Assembly (NCBI GenBank): GCA_011009095.1
Contig: VTPC01090939.1
Span: forward strand, 1 to 64,000
Reading direction: 5' to 3'
Origin: Ignelater luminosus
Taxonomy: Eukaryota; Arthropoda; Insecta; Coleoptera; Elateridae
Length of the DNA: 64,000 nt
Made by a program: the position numbers and the translations under genes
The notes under the pieces: model-generated
The model's database searches: none
Seen by the model: the letters and a program-made list of their open reading frames with translations, nothing else
What the model was told of the DNA's origin: nothing
Shown here: positions 1 to 14,600 of the stretch, piece after piece
Position numbering within the stretch: the stretch's first letter is position 1
How the letters are laid out: each line of letters starts with the position of its first letter

Positions 1-2040
1 TAAAAGCTAAGTAATAACGCCTTATCTTTCTTAATTGTTCCTGGACAATCCGGGGAATTTGAGATGATTGAACATTAAACAGTTGACTAACGATAAGAGT
101 GACTAAATCAATAGCTATTTTATCCCAATTAATTTTGATAACAAGCGCTTTTTAATCTAACAAATAATTAATCATTTTATTTGTTACATTTTGTATATTC
201 AAAATATTTCTGACCTACTCTAAGTAGAGCTAAAGGTTTAGGTTTTTAAACTTAATTTATCTGTAGGAAAAGTTGTATATCTTATAAAAAGTTACCACGT
301 GACTAAAACATAATGCTGTTTGAAAGACAGGAAGATTAATTTTTGGACGTCAGTAACTTGTTGGCATTTAATTTTCTGTTTGACTTCTAATGTCTATAGT
401 TAGAAGTATATCAGAGAGTACTGAGCCAATACAAACACTAGCCGTTTTGTTCCAGAAGATTATAAAAACAAGTTCTAGGTAAGATTTACGCAAATAGGTA
501 ACTGTGAGATAATATCAGATTCAGAAGATGATCATTGAAGCTTTTTGTTTTCATAAAATAAATGAACAGTCAAAATTTTGTAGAGCAAGAACTTTCTTGC
601 AGTTCTTTATTTCAGAAGCCGTCGAAAGCATGAAAACGGAGAATTTGCCGAAACGTTTTCAGATTGATCGATTGCTTGTGTATATAGCTTTTGGTAGAGC
701 TCTTTCTGTAAATGGGAAAATGAACAAATGCAAAAGCAGAAAACACTTAATCTCTATCTTTCTTCCCAACAACAACAAACCAAGACTTTCTACTGACAAG
801 TCCATCAACACTGTCTTAATAGTATATTATTCAACGAGCACATAATGCTCATTATGTGCGAGTCGAATACGACGTTTTATCTACTATTCTAACACTTCCG
901 AGGAAGATCTGAAGGTGGATTTCCCTGAGGGAGGCGATGCCCAAATTCTTTTTCTAACAATAAATAGTTTGAGATTATAACAATTTCTGTTTTGTTTATA
1001 TCTATAAATAGGCAACCAACAAAACACCGCCAGGGAATAAAATCCATAAAATTCACTAGTGTTTTATGAGTATGGTTATATCCCTACGGTTACGCGTATA
1101 ACGACTATATTATTGAAGAGTCGTAGATAAAAGATTATTACACTATAGAGATTCTTTCGAAACTACCTAAGCTTCTTAGACTGCATAGGGTGCAAACGCT
1201 TGAAATTGCAAGTAATAATTTTTGCAGTTTTTATAGATTCTATTTTTCCTAGATATTTGAATATTTTTTATTTTATGTCTAGAAAATTACTATCTAAATG
1301 ATTTATGTTGTGACTGATAATTAGTTCTCCCATTCAAACGCGGAAGAAGATATTTCCAACACAAGCGTAACGCACTTTTGTCGGTGAAATCTGTACTCGA
1401 AAATCACATTTATTTTATCTCTTCGCACACCAACATAGGGGATAATGTCAGTTGATCTTTTTATATTTGTATTTTGCGTTTGTTGGTTGCTGATAGCCAT
1501 CTAAAAAGAAAGAATGAGAAAATAAAGAACTTCTGAATAAAGTCAAAAAATATTTCGTAAGTATGAAGTTAGAGGGGACTATCTTAGCACGCAAACAGTG
1601 CAAGCTGATTTTGGCATGGGCTACATAATCGACAAGCTGATCCACAAAATTAATTATTTTAAAAAAGTATATCTTTCTCGAGAAAATGACAAGTTATAAC
1701 TTTAAGCTTTACTTTGGCATATTACGCATTGTATTTTTTGATGTCTGCTGGAAGGAGTTGAAAAAATATGTCTTGTGTTTGAGATTTAACGAAACAAGAA
1801 CATTTTGAAAAAGTGAAATTCTTTTAAAGCCCTAAAACTTTAACTTACAGTAAAAAATACTTAGAATCTTGAGTTTTGAATTTTAGTCATTAAATTTATT
1901 ATTATACTTTTTATAATTTAGAATCAATTAAAGCTGTTGTTGTACATCATGCAATATTTTGTTCAATACTTGAAATACATGTCCATTTAATATTATATTT
2001 CTTTTCGAAAACTTCTAGTAAAAACCTTTCGTGATTTTTT
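1..2040. other. AT-rich upstream region, no gene seen
   Basis: No convincing coding region, RNA gene or mobile element is visible. Short open frames here (for example 528-845 +) have no recognisable motif, and their composition matches the noncoding background. The one local structure is a 10-bp perfect inverted repeat with a 2-nt spacer at 838-859. Confidence 0.6.
838..859. repeat. Short perfect palindrome (hairpin)
   Basis: GCACATAATG at 838-847 is followed by CT and then its exact reverse complement at 850-859. It could form a tight hairpin. No gene neighbours it, and such palindromes arise by chance in AT-rich DNA. Confidence 0.5.
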
Positions 2041-2191
2041 CAAGAAACCTGACGAAAACGCAGGCGCTATGACCTAAAGTCACCGGGCGTCGCGGCGCCA
2101 CGCATTCTACCAAAAGCGGTGTCAACACAAGCTTTATATCTGTGCATGTTAACTAGTTTTCGTGTTTAAAGTTTATTTTACGTTCAATTAG
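2041..2191 (+). promoter_or_regulatory. Probable promoter and first noncoding exon of the EB-repeat gene
   Basis: A short GC- and CpG-rich block at about 2060-2110 stands out from the AT-rich surroundings. It is followed by a near-consensus splice donor after base 2191 (ATTAG|GTAAGT). A matching acceptor (TTTTAG) ends at 2430, 61 bases before the chosen start codon. I infer a 5' untranslated exon ending at 2191 and a 239-bp intron. The transcription start itself is not visible. Confidence 0.4.
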
Positions 2192-2430
2192 GTAAGTTTG
2201 CTGGGTTTAGATACAAGAATAGTGAGCTTGAAATATTAAAATACGTACATAAGTAACGTAAGCACGCAACACGTCTTCTCCATTTAACGAACGTACCCTA
2301 TCGATCGAATCTTTTAGCAAATAAAATGTAAATTTTTGTACATCCAGCTTGTTTACTCGAGCTTGAAATTAATTTTATTAGACGATGTGTTTTATAAATA
2401 AAAGCATCAGTAGTGGAAATTCTGTTTTAG

Positions 2431-2651
2431 GATATCTAACAATGTTAGCTGTTGATAAATCCATAGAGGATTATGATCGGAATCCGTGGAGATGAGACCC
2501 ATCACTTTACTGATGATGCTGCTACTGTGTTCCCCATTATCGCTATCAGATCAACAACTAACTTCTTCTGGAGGGTTTCATTACGATGATGATGACGAAG
2601 ACGAAGACCATGCCCCAGTTTATGAAGAAGGAGCTAACATTAACGGAAGCG
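2431..2651 (+). CDS. Exon 1 (coding from 2492): signal peptide and acidic linker
   Basis: An acceptor (CTGTTTTAG) precedes 2431. The ATG at 2492 opens a frame starting MRPITLLMMLLLC, a classic signal peptide, followed by HYDDDDEDEDH. The frame is cut by a good donor, AGCG|GTAAGC, after 2651 in phase 1. Reading through the donor gives only a short lysine-rich tail and a stop. Confidence 0.7.
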
Positions 2652-5600
2652 GTAAGCAAATCGTATTAGAACCAGTTGAATCAAAAATGTTTTCAAAAAA
2701 ACGTTAAAACTCTTTTGCGGTCAACCTTTTAAGCGATTTCCCTTAATATTTTGCCCACACAGACCCTTGGGGCTTTTGCTACTTCACACGCATTCTATTA
2801 TGTGTGAATTTAATATTCAGGAGCGGTATTTAAAGCAGAACTGCGATGACATGGCGGTTTGAACATTTTGTTTGATACGAAAGTCCATCGCTTTCGATGA
2901 TTTATCGTTAATTACATTAAAAGCCCTGCATGTGTTTTACAGTAATTAGATGGTAATTATCAAATTTCGCTGGACAAGTTGTGACGTGTCGATTATTAAT
3001 GTTTCCGGGAAAATTTCAAAATACCGTACAATAAGTAATTAATAACAAAGACCCATATTCCGTATCAACAGAAATATACATTTTAAAATTAATTATTAAT
3101 GTAGAAATCCGTAGATATATTTTTAATAAGTACATAACTAAAAAATTAATTTTACTTTCAAAATAAAATATAAAGTTATGTTTGATTAATTAAAGTAGGA
3201 GTTAGGCGACAGTTTAATTTTTGTAGATGATTTATTCTGCTATTTAGGTTATTTAATGTTAACAACTTATTGATTTGAACAGCAAACAACGGGCTGTAGT
3301 AAGAACAACATTAATTATTTCCTTAATTAAAATACATTAAAATTAGAAATTATAGTCAAATATTTAAAGTGAGTAGGTAACACAAGTAGGTTCATTAACT
3401 AAAATCAATAAATCAAACAACACTGAGATTTATTTATTGGATATCTAATTTTAAAGGGTTTACTGAAAATACTGGATTTAATATTTACTTAACTTTCCCT
3501 TTTAATTCTATTTATTTTACAATTTATGTTGTTTGTAAATTGAGACAATAAATATTTTTCCTATTTTCCAGTTGAGTAAGAAGCTAAACAGAATTATGGA
3601 TGGTGGCACATTTCCAAATACGAATTATATCAACTTTTCTTTTTTCTGTGATACTTCCTAAAATAATCAAGTTAACTACACTACACGTTGATGTTACCAA
3701 CCAATTCTCATTTTCCTATATACAAAAGCTTTATCAGTCAAAACTCAACATAGGAAAACAACGACAAAATAAATCTCACTGTTTGTTCTATCTCGATAGC
3801 AAACTCTCGTTGAATTTCCGGTTTAATTTAGCAAAACCTCAAAATGTTTTTAAAACTAACGCATTGATATGATAAATATAAAAAAGAATGATGTGATAAA
3901 AAGAAGAGGAAGTACTTTAACATTATTATAGAAGAAAAGTTCCTTTATATCAAATTGTTCAAGATGTATTTATTGTTGCATAAATAGCTATTAACCTCTA
4001 GACGAGGTGCATACAAACACCGTACTATATAACGCTGACAAACCAGATGCACCAGAGGGAACTATCTGACACTAACTTTTCTTGTAAGTTTAAATAATTA
4101 TGCAGAATGCCCCTGAAAACGCAGACCTGTATACTATTCACCTTGCTTTTTGCAATATAAAAAAAACTAACAACACTTTTTTGTCATAAAATTGCAATTT
4201 TTAACATAATGGAAATTTCTCTGGTTAAAATTTTATTTTGGTTAAATTAGTGTCGAACAACCTTCATCTCAGTTCTATTCTAGGGCATTAGCATTTTAAC
4301 AGTTTGATACAGTTTTTAATGTAATTGACAATTGCACGTGACATCACGCCATGGTAACAGGTTTCCAAGCAACTCAGTCTCGCAGTAGTCACAGTCTCAC
4401 ACATCTACATCATTTTTTTTTAACTTTTTATGTTTTCTTAGTAAAAGGGGTTAGTATAGAATATCAAGTAACTCGATTTCTTTACCGTTTTAATTAATTT
4501 AATGTTTTTTATCATATAATTGCAATTTTTAGCATTGATGGAGACTTCATTATTCAAAATTTTATTATTATCAATGTCAAACAACCTTTATATATTCATC
4601 CCAGGTTTAGATTATTCTAGGACATTGGCATTTTAACAGTTTCATACATTTTTCAATGCATTAATCTATTGACAATGTTGCACGTGACGTCATGGACAGG
4701 AACAGGTGTCCAAACAACTCAGTCTCACACGTTCATTAATTAATTAACTAAAAATAATTCTTAGCTTACCTGACTGATTGTTTGGGAACTAAACTATGAC
4801 AACAAGCTGATAATGATGAATCACGCAAACGGATACAATTGGAATATAATATCTATTTCACGTAAAGAGATATATGCGTCACAGATTTATTTTTAATCAA
4901 CGACAAGACGCAGCACCTACTTGAAATGTATGTTGAAAAAAGAGAAATATATTGAACCGTTAGCATTCCATTTAAGTAGAAGCTGTATGACAAGGATAGC
5001 ACTAGAAACAGGAGACGTGATTGCACGTAAATTTGAGCTAAGTGTTGAAAATGCCAAACGTATTTGAATTTTCAAATTGGCATTTGTTTACAGTTAAACA
5101 ACAAAAACAGTTCTTTGAAGAATTATAATTAAATAATTTTCCGTTTATTAGTTTTAAAGTAAGTAGTAAGATTAATAAAAGTTGATTCTAAAATGAATTT
5201 ATATGTACTTTTTAAAAATTGTTTTTAGTTATTGTTTGTCTGTCAATCTACCGCCGCTAAAATAGAACGTGTAGAAAGTTTTCAGTTGGGCCAGTTATTG
5301 ATCTGAAGCATCTGGATCACACGAGTGACGCATGTATCTCTTTACGTGAAATAGATATTAGACAAGCTATCCAATAAATTATTTTTATTTTTCATTGGTC
5401 TTATTAGAAAGTAGGCTTTTCGACCTTCATTTTGAGGCCGAAAGTTGACGATTGTATCTGAGCGAGAGGCAAATAATTTTGTCTCCCTGAAGATGCCCTG
5501 AAGGAGGCAAAGTAATTTTTCCAGCCTGTTGTTCAATTTTTATTTGGCTTTTTAAATAAACAATAAATAACTATTATGAACATGTAGGGTTTATGGCAAT

Positions 5601-8600
5601 TGCTAGAATCGTAACATGAACTTCCTACTCGTTCAAAAAGCTTCATTTTACACTCTTGTTATAGAAATAACTATTTTAGAATTAGCAACGTTTTTGTTTG
5701 AACTTCAGAACCACCTAACCTCAAATTGTGAAAGGTTGTATCACACAACTGCAGTTATTAATGTCACACTATTAAACATGACAGTCTGAGACCAAAACTC
5801 TTACTGTAAAAACTTCGGGTAAAGTAAAGGATGATTCAGAACAATTCTGTTCTTGATTGGCTAAAGGAAAATACAGAATGTTATGGAAGTAAACGACCGT
5901 AGCCCAACGAATGATACTGCATACAAGAAATTCTTTTCCCAGATGTTTTTTGTTAAAAATATTAACACTTAAAGTTGACCACTAGGAAGGGAATAAGAAT
6001 GCATCTTATAAATGTTTTTTGCTTTTTTGCTTGATCTATGATCCTTTTAAATTTTAAAGTAGTAAGGTAATTGATCATCTTTAAACCTTTAGGTATGATT
6101 TTAATAAGAAAGAGATTTTTAAAATATTTTTTCAAATTTGAGTATGCCTAGGTCTAGTCCGCCTTAGTTATTCGTTAGACTAGCCTTTTCTGTAATTTTC
6201 TGTTATTTTTAATAACCTTTTTATTTTTGTTGCCAGACTATGACCAATCACAATCTTTATTTTGGAATTTTAACAGTATATTAAGATTTAATAGGGTTAT
6301 TAAATATTATAGAATAGACCTCACTATTTCTCAACAAATAGGTTACTTCGAAAATAACTTTCTACCATAAAAGATTTGTTCTTGGATAAAATAGTATATT
6401 GTACAACGAGAGTGGTGTGGTAGCTCATTTAGGTAGAATGATGAAATCAAGTAGGTTCTGACAGCTGGGCCAAATCAGGATGTTAAAACATTTTATTAAA
6501 AGAACAATAACCATTCAAAAAATAAGGAATTTAATAAAAAAATCAAATCAACTTATTACTAATAATAAACTCAAAAAAAACAAGAAATATCAAATTAAAG
6601 AAATCTTAACATTACGTTGTTACGCATTAACCATGTATTTCTTCGCGCTTCTCAGCCGTGACGTCGCCTGTCCTCGATCTTGCCCTTGCCGATATGATGC
6701 AACGACGCGACTCCCTTTGTTCTACCAATAAGTACTGCAAATCCTTTTTTCATTTAACGATTCAACCATTCATCTACTGAATATCCCAATAATGAGATCT
6801 CTTCTTTCTTTCCATAACCATCACCTACAATAACACGTGTAACAATACTATGACTTGTTACTAAAATCCACGTTTTCTTTAAAAACCAATCCGAATTAAT
6901 CGGAACACTTTTTTATTAATCATCTCCCGCTGGAGTCCTGACCTCGACTGCTCGTTCTTCGCACTATACCCCCCTGACGCTCACACTTCTTGAAACTAAC
7001 AAAGTAGCCTAAACAATGTTACATTTTTTTCTTTTAAATCAAAATATCCTACAGTGGATACGATGTCCTCGGCATCGTTCCCCTAACATCTTACTCTACT
7101 ACATGGGCATTCCACTCGAATGGTGCACTATAATTTTTCTGTGACTAAACAAAATAAATTAGAAATATATTTAATAAAAAATGTTTGAATATTTTGAGGT
7201 TAGATTTTGTAAGTTGGCATACTTTTGCTTGATAACTGATGACATTATGCCGATTCTTTGTCAAAGCTTCCTGATTAGTGGATTTCATATCCATAAGTAT
7301 ACGGATATGAAATCATATCCATTCGGAGTGTAAATATGAAACCTATGATGGTGCATTCATTAGTTTTATGGTTATTACACAACTACGACGTCACAAAGCA
7401 GCTAGAGCAGTTCCGAATTATTGCAAGCTATTCTAAACTATGACCTTAAATGAACCGATTTTTAGATTGGATAATTTAGGGAAAATGAATAACTGTCAGA
7501 AATACATTGTATTTGTTATAATAGCAGAAAATGCTACTCTAAGGAGTATTATCACTTAATTAGTTATTTACAAATTTGCTGAATATTAGTAGTATGCACT
7601 ATCACTATTTCTAGTTTATGGTATAGATGTTACACCTCCCTCAAAGAAGGAATAACGGGCAATTTCGAACAGTTTAGAAAACACAAATGAACGAAATGAG
7701 AACAATTCAATTACACAAATGGACAATCTGATAGTTGTAAACTGTTTTGAACTAACTAATGAACATACCTAACACATCGTTCAATAAGTCCCGAGACTAA
7801 CCCAGAGATGGTGCTAGTAGTACCAAACTAGCCACGTTTCCCTAGAGTGCGAACCTTCACATGAAACGTGTAAAAATTTCACGTCGATTGGACCACAAAC
7901 AGCAGAGTTATCGAGGTTAGAGTAAAGTCACTTTGTAATTTGTTTGAAAAATGGAACAAAGCGAGTTTCGCGTGTTGATAAAACATTGTTTTTTAATGGG
8001 TAAAAACACCGTAGAAGCCCAGCAATGGCTTGAGAAACGTTACCCGGACTCCTCTCCATCCAAATCAACGATTTGTGGTTGGTATGCTGAGTTTAAACGT
8101 GGTCGTACGGACACAAACGATGCGGAACGTTCGGGTAGGCCTTTGGAAGCCGTTACACCGAAAAATGTGAGTGAAGTATTCAAAATCGTAATGAAAAATC
8201 GCAAAGTAAAGGTCCGTGAGATTGCAGAAATGACACAGATATCATCTGGAAGCGTATTTACAATCCTTCATGAAAAATTGAGCATGAAAAAGGTTTTTTC
8301 CAAGTGGGTGCCGCGATTGCTTTCAATGGAACAAAAACAGCAACGAATCGACGATTCAGAGAGCTGTTTATCGCTATTTACTCGCAATAAAAAGGATTTC
8401 GTGCGTCGATACGTGACCATGGATGAAACATGGATACATCATTTCACTCCAGAGTCGAATCGGCAATCATCTGAGTGGCGCATGGCTGGCGAAAGCCGCC
8501 CAAAGCGTCCAGAAACGCAGCAATCTGCTGGCAAAGTCATGGCGTCTGTTTTTTGGGATACACATGGCGTCATTTTCATTGACTACCTGGAAAAAGGTAA

Positions 8601-11600
8601 ATCGATCAACAGTGATTATTATATTGACTTGTTGGTACGTTTGAAGGAGGAGATCGCAGCAAAACGACCGCACATGGAGAAGAAAAAAATCCTTTTTCAG
8701 CAAGACAATGCACCATGCCACAAGTCCATGAAAACAATGGCAAAAATCTACGAGTTGGGCTTTGATTTGCTTCTCCACCCCCCGTATTCGCCAGATTTAG
8801 CCCCCAGCGACTACTGGCTCTTTGCTGATCTCAAAAACATGCTCCAGGGAAAAAAATTTGGCTCGAATGAGGAGGTCATTGCCGAAACTGAAGCCTATTT
8901 TGAAGCAAAGGATAAATCCTTCTATAAACATGATATAGAAATGTTGGAAAGGCGTTGGAAAGATTGTATCACTCTAAAAGGAGATTATATTGATGAATAA
9001 AAATGATTTTTGAAAGAAAAAATGTTGTTTTCGTTGTTAGTCTCGGGACTTATTGAACGATGTGTTATATTCATATTGTTTATCGGAATTGTCTACTTTT
9101 TAATTTAGTAAAATGTAAAAATATGACTATCTGACTTCGCTCATTTAAAATGTATATGAAATGTACGCAACATATCAGATGTTTTGTGTTTTTTTTTTCA
9201 TTGCCAAGGACAAATTTTTTGAATCAAAAGATATATTATTTCTCTGTAACTAAAATTGTTTTCACCACTGAGGTTTCATCCTGCATGGCTTTCTTTGCTT
9301 ACAGGCATAACTAGATAACTCTAGCAAATTACTTAAAAAACAAAAATTCTTAACATTGTGTAATATTGGAAAACTCAACTTTGCCCAAAAATAGTACATC
9401 CTTCAAGAATGATAAGCTAGAAGATCTATTTGTTATATTATTAAGTGTAGAACTCAAAAATAACAAAATTGAGTACCAACACATAAATTGATTACTGTAA
9501 AACATCACATGTAATTAAAGAAATATTATTGTACAAACAATTAATATAAACACCAGAAAAATAAGATACAAACAATTAGGTTTATTTAAATAAATCACTA
9601 ACAGAAATTTAAATAATACAGCTGTAAATTAAAAAATAGATAGATTACTTCTACTTATGTTCTAACTATGACTGAGATTAACTTTTAGACACTTTTTCTC
9701 CTGAGGATCCCAAATTAGGCGAAACCGGTCGAGAAATATATATTTAAATTTAACTTAAAGAAGTACTTTTTATAACCTATTAATATAAAAACTGAATTTT
9801 ATAAAAAACTTTTTTCTCAGAAAGATATAGTAGTAGTCATCGTTCTAAGTGATACTCTAAAAGTCCTTACTGATTCGGAGTTGAGAAGATGATACTATAT
9901 AATCTGCACTCTTTTAATATACAAGTTGTATACTTAAGATGTACTCAAACTTTACAAACGTGTTTTTTGATCCAAAATAAGAAAAATAATTCCTATAAAC
10001 AATGTCCGCAACCTCTTCGATTACAAGATATAAGCAATCTAACATTTAAAAATCCTCAAGTAGTCTGATTCTTCTGTAATGACGTAACAGGAAAGCAATG
10101 ACATTAAATCATTTAACATAATTAAAGCATGATTTTAATGAATAGCCTAGTTGATTTTGATACCATTGAACAACTCGCTTTTGTATGCTTTTCAGTGATG
10201 TAACATTATGTATTAACATTGTGCCTGGAAATTCTTAAATGGAGTAGATATTTTAATTAAAAATCAAGAAATATACTATGATTAGTTTCTAAACGTATAA
10301 AATTTGTTACTTATGATAAACAAGTGGTCTATGTTATGGTCTATGATGTTAAAAAAATAACTAACTAACCTAACCTAACATACAAATTGCCTAGAATTGT
10401 AGAGTGAACAGTGTGATCCAAGGAAAAGATCATAAAGGAAAGAAGATCATTTCCGTTTTATGGATTCTCTAGTCTTAAATACTGTTTAAACCCTGGTACC
10501 TAATTGTTGACTTAAATGGTTTTTTAGAAACGGCTTTGTAATTAATGTCAGTTCACTTGATTCAAACAGTGTTTTTAAAAAATACCATAACAAAGAGGTT
10601 GTCCATGTGTGATTCTTTTGCTGGATCACCTGTATAGATAGTTCCTGTAGTTAGATGATTACCAGCAATCAGATATGCAATTGAAATTATTTTAAAGAAA
10701 AACAAGTAATATCTAGTTAAAATCATTCAAATACATATCTGATTGTTGTACAACTAAATACTTTAATTTATTAATTCTTCTAGTTTTAGAAAATGAGAAG
10801 TAACAGCAGGTACAAACGCAGTATTTCGTTGTCTAGAGAAAAGCTTATTTACACTTTTGCTCTAAAATAATAAATAAAAAACATGTACACAATGTGATTC
10901 AAAAGTTGTAGACACAAATCTAAGGGCTTATTAGACAGGTGATTTGGAGTAAGAAACCATAACACACCCATATCCGATTCTCAAGGGTTACTGAGACAAT
11001 GAGGAAAACCTGACTTGATTCGATTCTATATCAAGTAACATCCTTTTAATGCTCCAGACTACCTAGATTTTTTACAAGAAACTCTACCTATTTTTATGGA
11101 AGGTGTACCTCTGGCCCTAAAACTGGAACATGTGGCTTCAGCAAGATGCGGCTTCTATTCACATTGCAGTTCCGGTAACAGCTTGGTTGAATAACGAATA
11201 CCCTCAGCAATGAATAACAATGGAGTTGTTTCAAAGAAAAAGTCTGCATTATTCCACTCAAAAGTCAAAAACATTTAATAAATCAACTTCATCAAGCTGC
11301 TGCAGAAATTTGTCAAAAAAACCAGTAATTACGCAATGCACAGAATTCGCTTATTCGTCGATGTGAAGCATGCATACAACATAACGGCAACCACTTTGAA
11401 GAATTATTGATTTTATTTGTTTTTTTATTGTTTTCTGTTAAATAGTTGATTTTTAAGATTAGGAGTATACTAAATAAACAGGTTTTCCTTATCTTGGCAA
11501 TCCTTGAAATTCAGATATGGATACACTACAATGTTTTATTCCAAATCATATGTCTAGAGGGCCCCTAGAGTTATGTTCACACCTCTTGAATCAGTTTGCA

Positions 11601-14600
11601 TGTCTCAGTTATAAATCAACACACGTATTTACAAGTATCTTGATCTAAGACACAGTCACAATCATTAAAAATGGAATACGCACTATCATAATAATGCTTA
11701 GACTGTGAACGGTTTATTAGCTATAATCCTTTTGTTTCATTACAGATGACATTTCAAGTTTTTAAAACATGCAGAAAATCTAACACAAGGTGTTTCTAAA
11801 TTGCATTAATCGCCTTGTTTAGCAAAACTCTAAAGTTTCGGAAAACTATTTGTACTATGCAATCACAAACACCTTGTATATTCAATAATCAATACAAAGA
11901 AAAGAAGAAGAGAAATCTGATTCAAATCAGGGCCATATTATTCAATAGATTAACTAGGTTAAAGCCTAGGACGCCGCTTAAGAAATTATTTCACATGCAC
12001 ATCATAGCACAAAGGCCAATTGTCTCAATTCAGCCCTGATACTAGTAGTATAAATAACAAGGTAAAATGAGAACAGAAGCAAGTTAAGAGTGCCAATATA
12101 ATTTACAATTAATGTATATCAGAAAAGGAAAATGGGAAGCATTGAAAATCAATAAGTTTAGAAAGGTAACGCATGTAGAGAATACTTATTATGTTAATCT
12201 AGGAACTCTTGCCAAAAGTTTTTAAATTATAAAAGACAAGTTTAGAAATATTATTTAGATTGATAGGAAACATACGGATTTTAACAGAATAGCTAGATTA
12301 TCTCTACTAACAATCAATGATGAAATAATAATAAAACATACTTACCTAAATGGCACACTATTCAAGCCATTGTTTTTCAGTATTTTTGTTAATTCAATTA
12401 GTATATCTCATAAGATACATGATGTGGCACATTGCTGAGATCTACATCAGATTCTCTAACATCGACAAAATTCAATTTAATACCCATAAGAAAAAAATTG
12501 ACTTGAAGATGTTTCTGGAGATAGTAAAGACAAAAAAGTTCTTACAGAAAACTGCTACAATTTTAGAAATTCTGATTAGAACTTAAGCTGCCAGCAAAAA
12601 TCAGAAATGTACGGTTTTTTAGAATTATTTTGAAAGCGAATAAAGATATGATGAATTTCTTTTTAGAAAATTAGCATTTTGATCAAATTTAAACGACCAT
12701 ATATCTCGTTGTTTGCGTGAACCCAATAAGTGAGCCTTGAATTTAAATAACTCTGTATATCACTTACCCTTTTCTTGAAAGTTAATGAGAAAATCATACT
12801 TATCTAATGGATAATGTGATAAGAATAATAATTTTCTTGTATTCAACTGATTAAATACGATTGGCACCTTTTGTAGTCTTCGATCGAACTCACCTTTCAG
12901 CTTTATATTGCCTATACGATACATAAACATAAACGATAAAGAAATAGAGGACTAGTTAAACTTGTCAAGAATAGAATATAATAAGTAATATAATAATAAA
13001 CATTCTTATCAAAATACGCATCCGGTTTAAAAATATATTTTGAGTGCAGTAACCTGAGTTTATTCTTTCTTCAATATCTCAATAAAAAAGATTAAATGAT
13101 AACCTTGTACTGTAATAGGAATGTTGAAAACCAATTTTTACTGAAAAGAAGTTAATTTCCAATTACATAAGTGATACTTCATTAGTAATTAATTATAAAC
13201 AGTAATGTAACGGACATGATATAAACATCTCGAAAATGAATTCTCGTGGCTCATAAAAATGATGTTGGAATTTCAGAAACAATTTCATAAAATCAATAGT
13301 TTCGAAAGCGAATCTGAAATGTACAATCTGTTACCCGTAATAACAGTAAACAAGTGAATTTTCAGCAAAACGAGCCCACAAAAAGTGGCGATCGAAATGT
13401 AAATTTTTACATACACATTCTTGTACTAGCATTGTACAATCCAAAAATACCTACAAACATGATTTGGAAATCATTCTGAAATGCACTACATGAAAATGAA
13501 TTTTACAGATTAGCAATTACCATGTTTTAAAGACAAGAAACCGATTACGCCCCATTTTCTAAAAATACAAGGCAAGAATGCGCAACCATCCTCCTTTGTT
13601 AATATAATGTGGGTGGAATAATTTATTCGCTTCATAAACAGATTTAATATTAATTAACAACAAAATCTAAATAAGCCCGGGCCAGATTAGACACTTCCGT
13701 GGGTGAAAATTGAATTACGGATCGTAGATTGCTTACCTTTCCCTACCAACTGTAAAGTACCATAAACTCTGATAAAATCCTCAAAACAGCTTTCTCTTTG
13801 ACTTTTCTGCATTGTTGGATAAGGATATGCATTATATTAAAATGTGTGTTTTAGGAAATCTGTTCAGCAATGTTAAGGATTTACCTTGTCTTTGTTTTTT
13901 TCTCTGCATTTTTGTATTATTGCATACTATAATAACAACTGAAAAAGATTCCAGTATTAACAAGAAAATAAATTTGTTACCGCCACAAATTAACCTGGTA
14001 TTAATAGATTTAACTTTTTTATTTTATACAGGGTGTTTCACACCTAATTAGCCAAACTCAAGGAATATATTGCTAAGGTGAGAATGAGCAAAAACCTTAG
14101 TGACATTTTTTGATTAGATGAAGTAGAAATTTCGGAAAATTTTAACCAATGTTTTCAGGAAAGTACAAACTATTATCAAAAGTAGGTTTTTATGTTTTTC
14201 TAAATGATTGTTAATTTATTATTGTAAGTTTTCTATGCTTGCGTAAACTTATGTTAACTTATTTTGGTAAGTTTCGAATATTTTATTAAATATGTTGCGA
14301 CGCTCAGGAAAAATGTGTAGCGAGTGCTACGTTGCTAGTAGTTACTAGCCACCAAAATCCACAGGCGTCAGTCTGCAAAGCATGTGCTTAGTATTGGCTC
14401 TTGATGGCTTTTTCTATGTTTCTGGCGTGATGATTACAAAGTCACTAAAATTAACATTTTTAAAATTAACTCACAACAATCCACAAACTGTACGAGGCTT
14501 GCTGAAGATTTTTCTGCAATTGGGTCCTTCCGGTGGTGTCAGCGTTGTGCCATCATTAAATTCGAGAAATTTATCACCTCTAACCTATAATTCAGTTTAC

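Noticed and set aside
528..845. 105-aa open frame at the left edge
   Set aside because: No domain, no splice signals and composition equal to background; chance open frame.
6480..7110. GC-richer patch with an 83-aa open frame
   Set aside because: No motif recognised; it could be an old repeat but nothing supports a call.
8467..8778. 103-aa minus-strand frame
   Set aside because: Antisense shadow of the intact mariner transposase.
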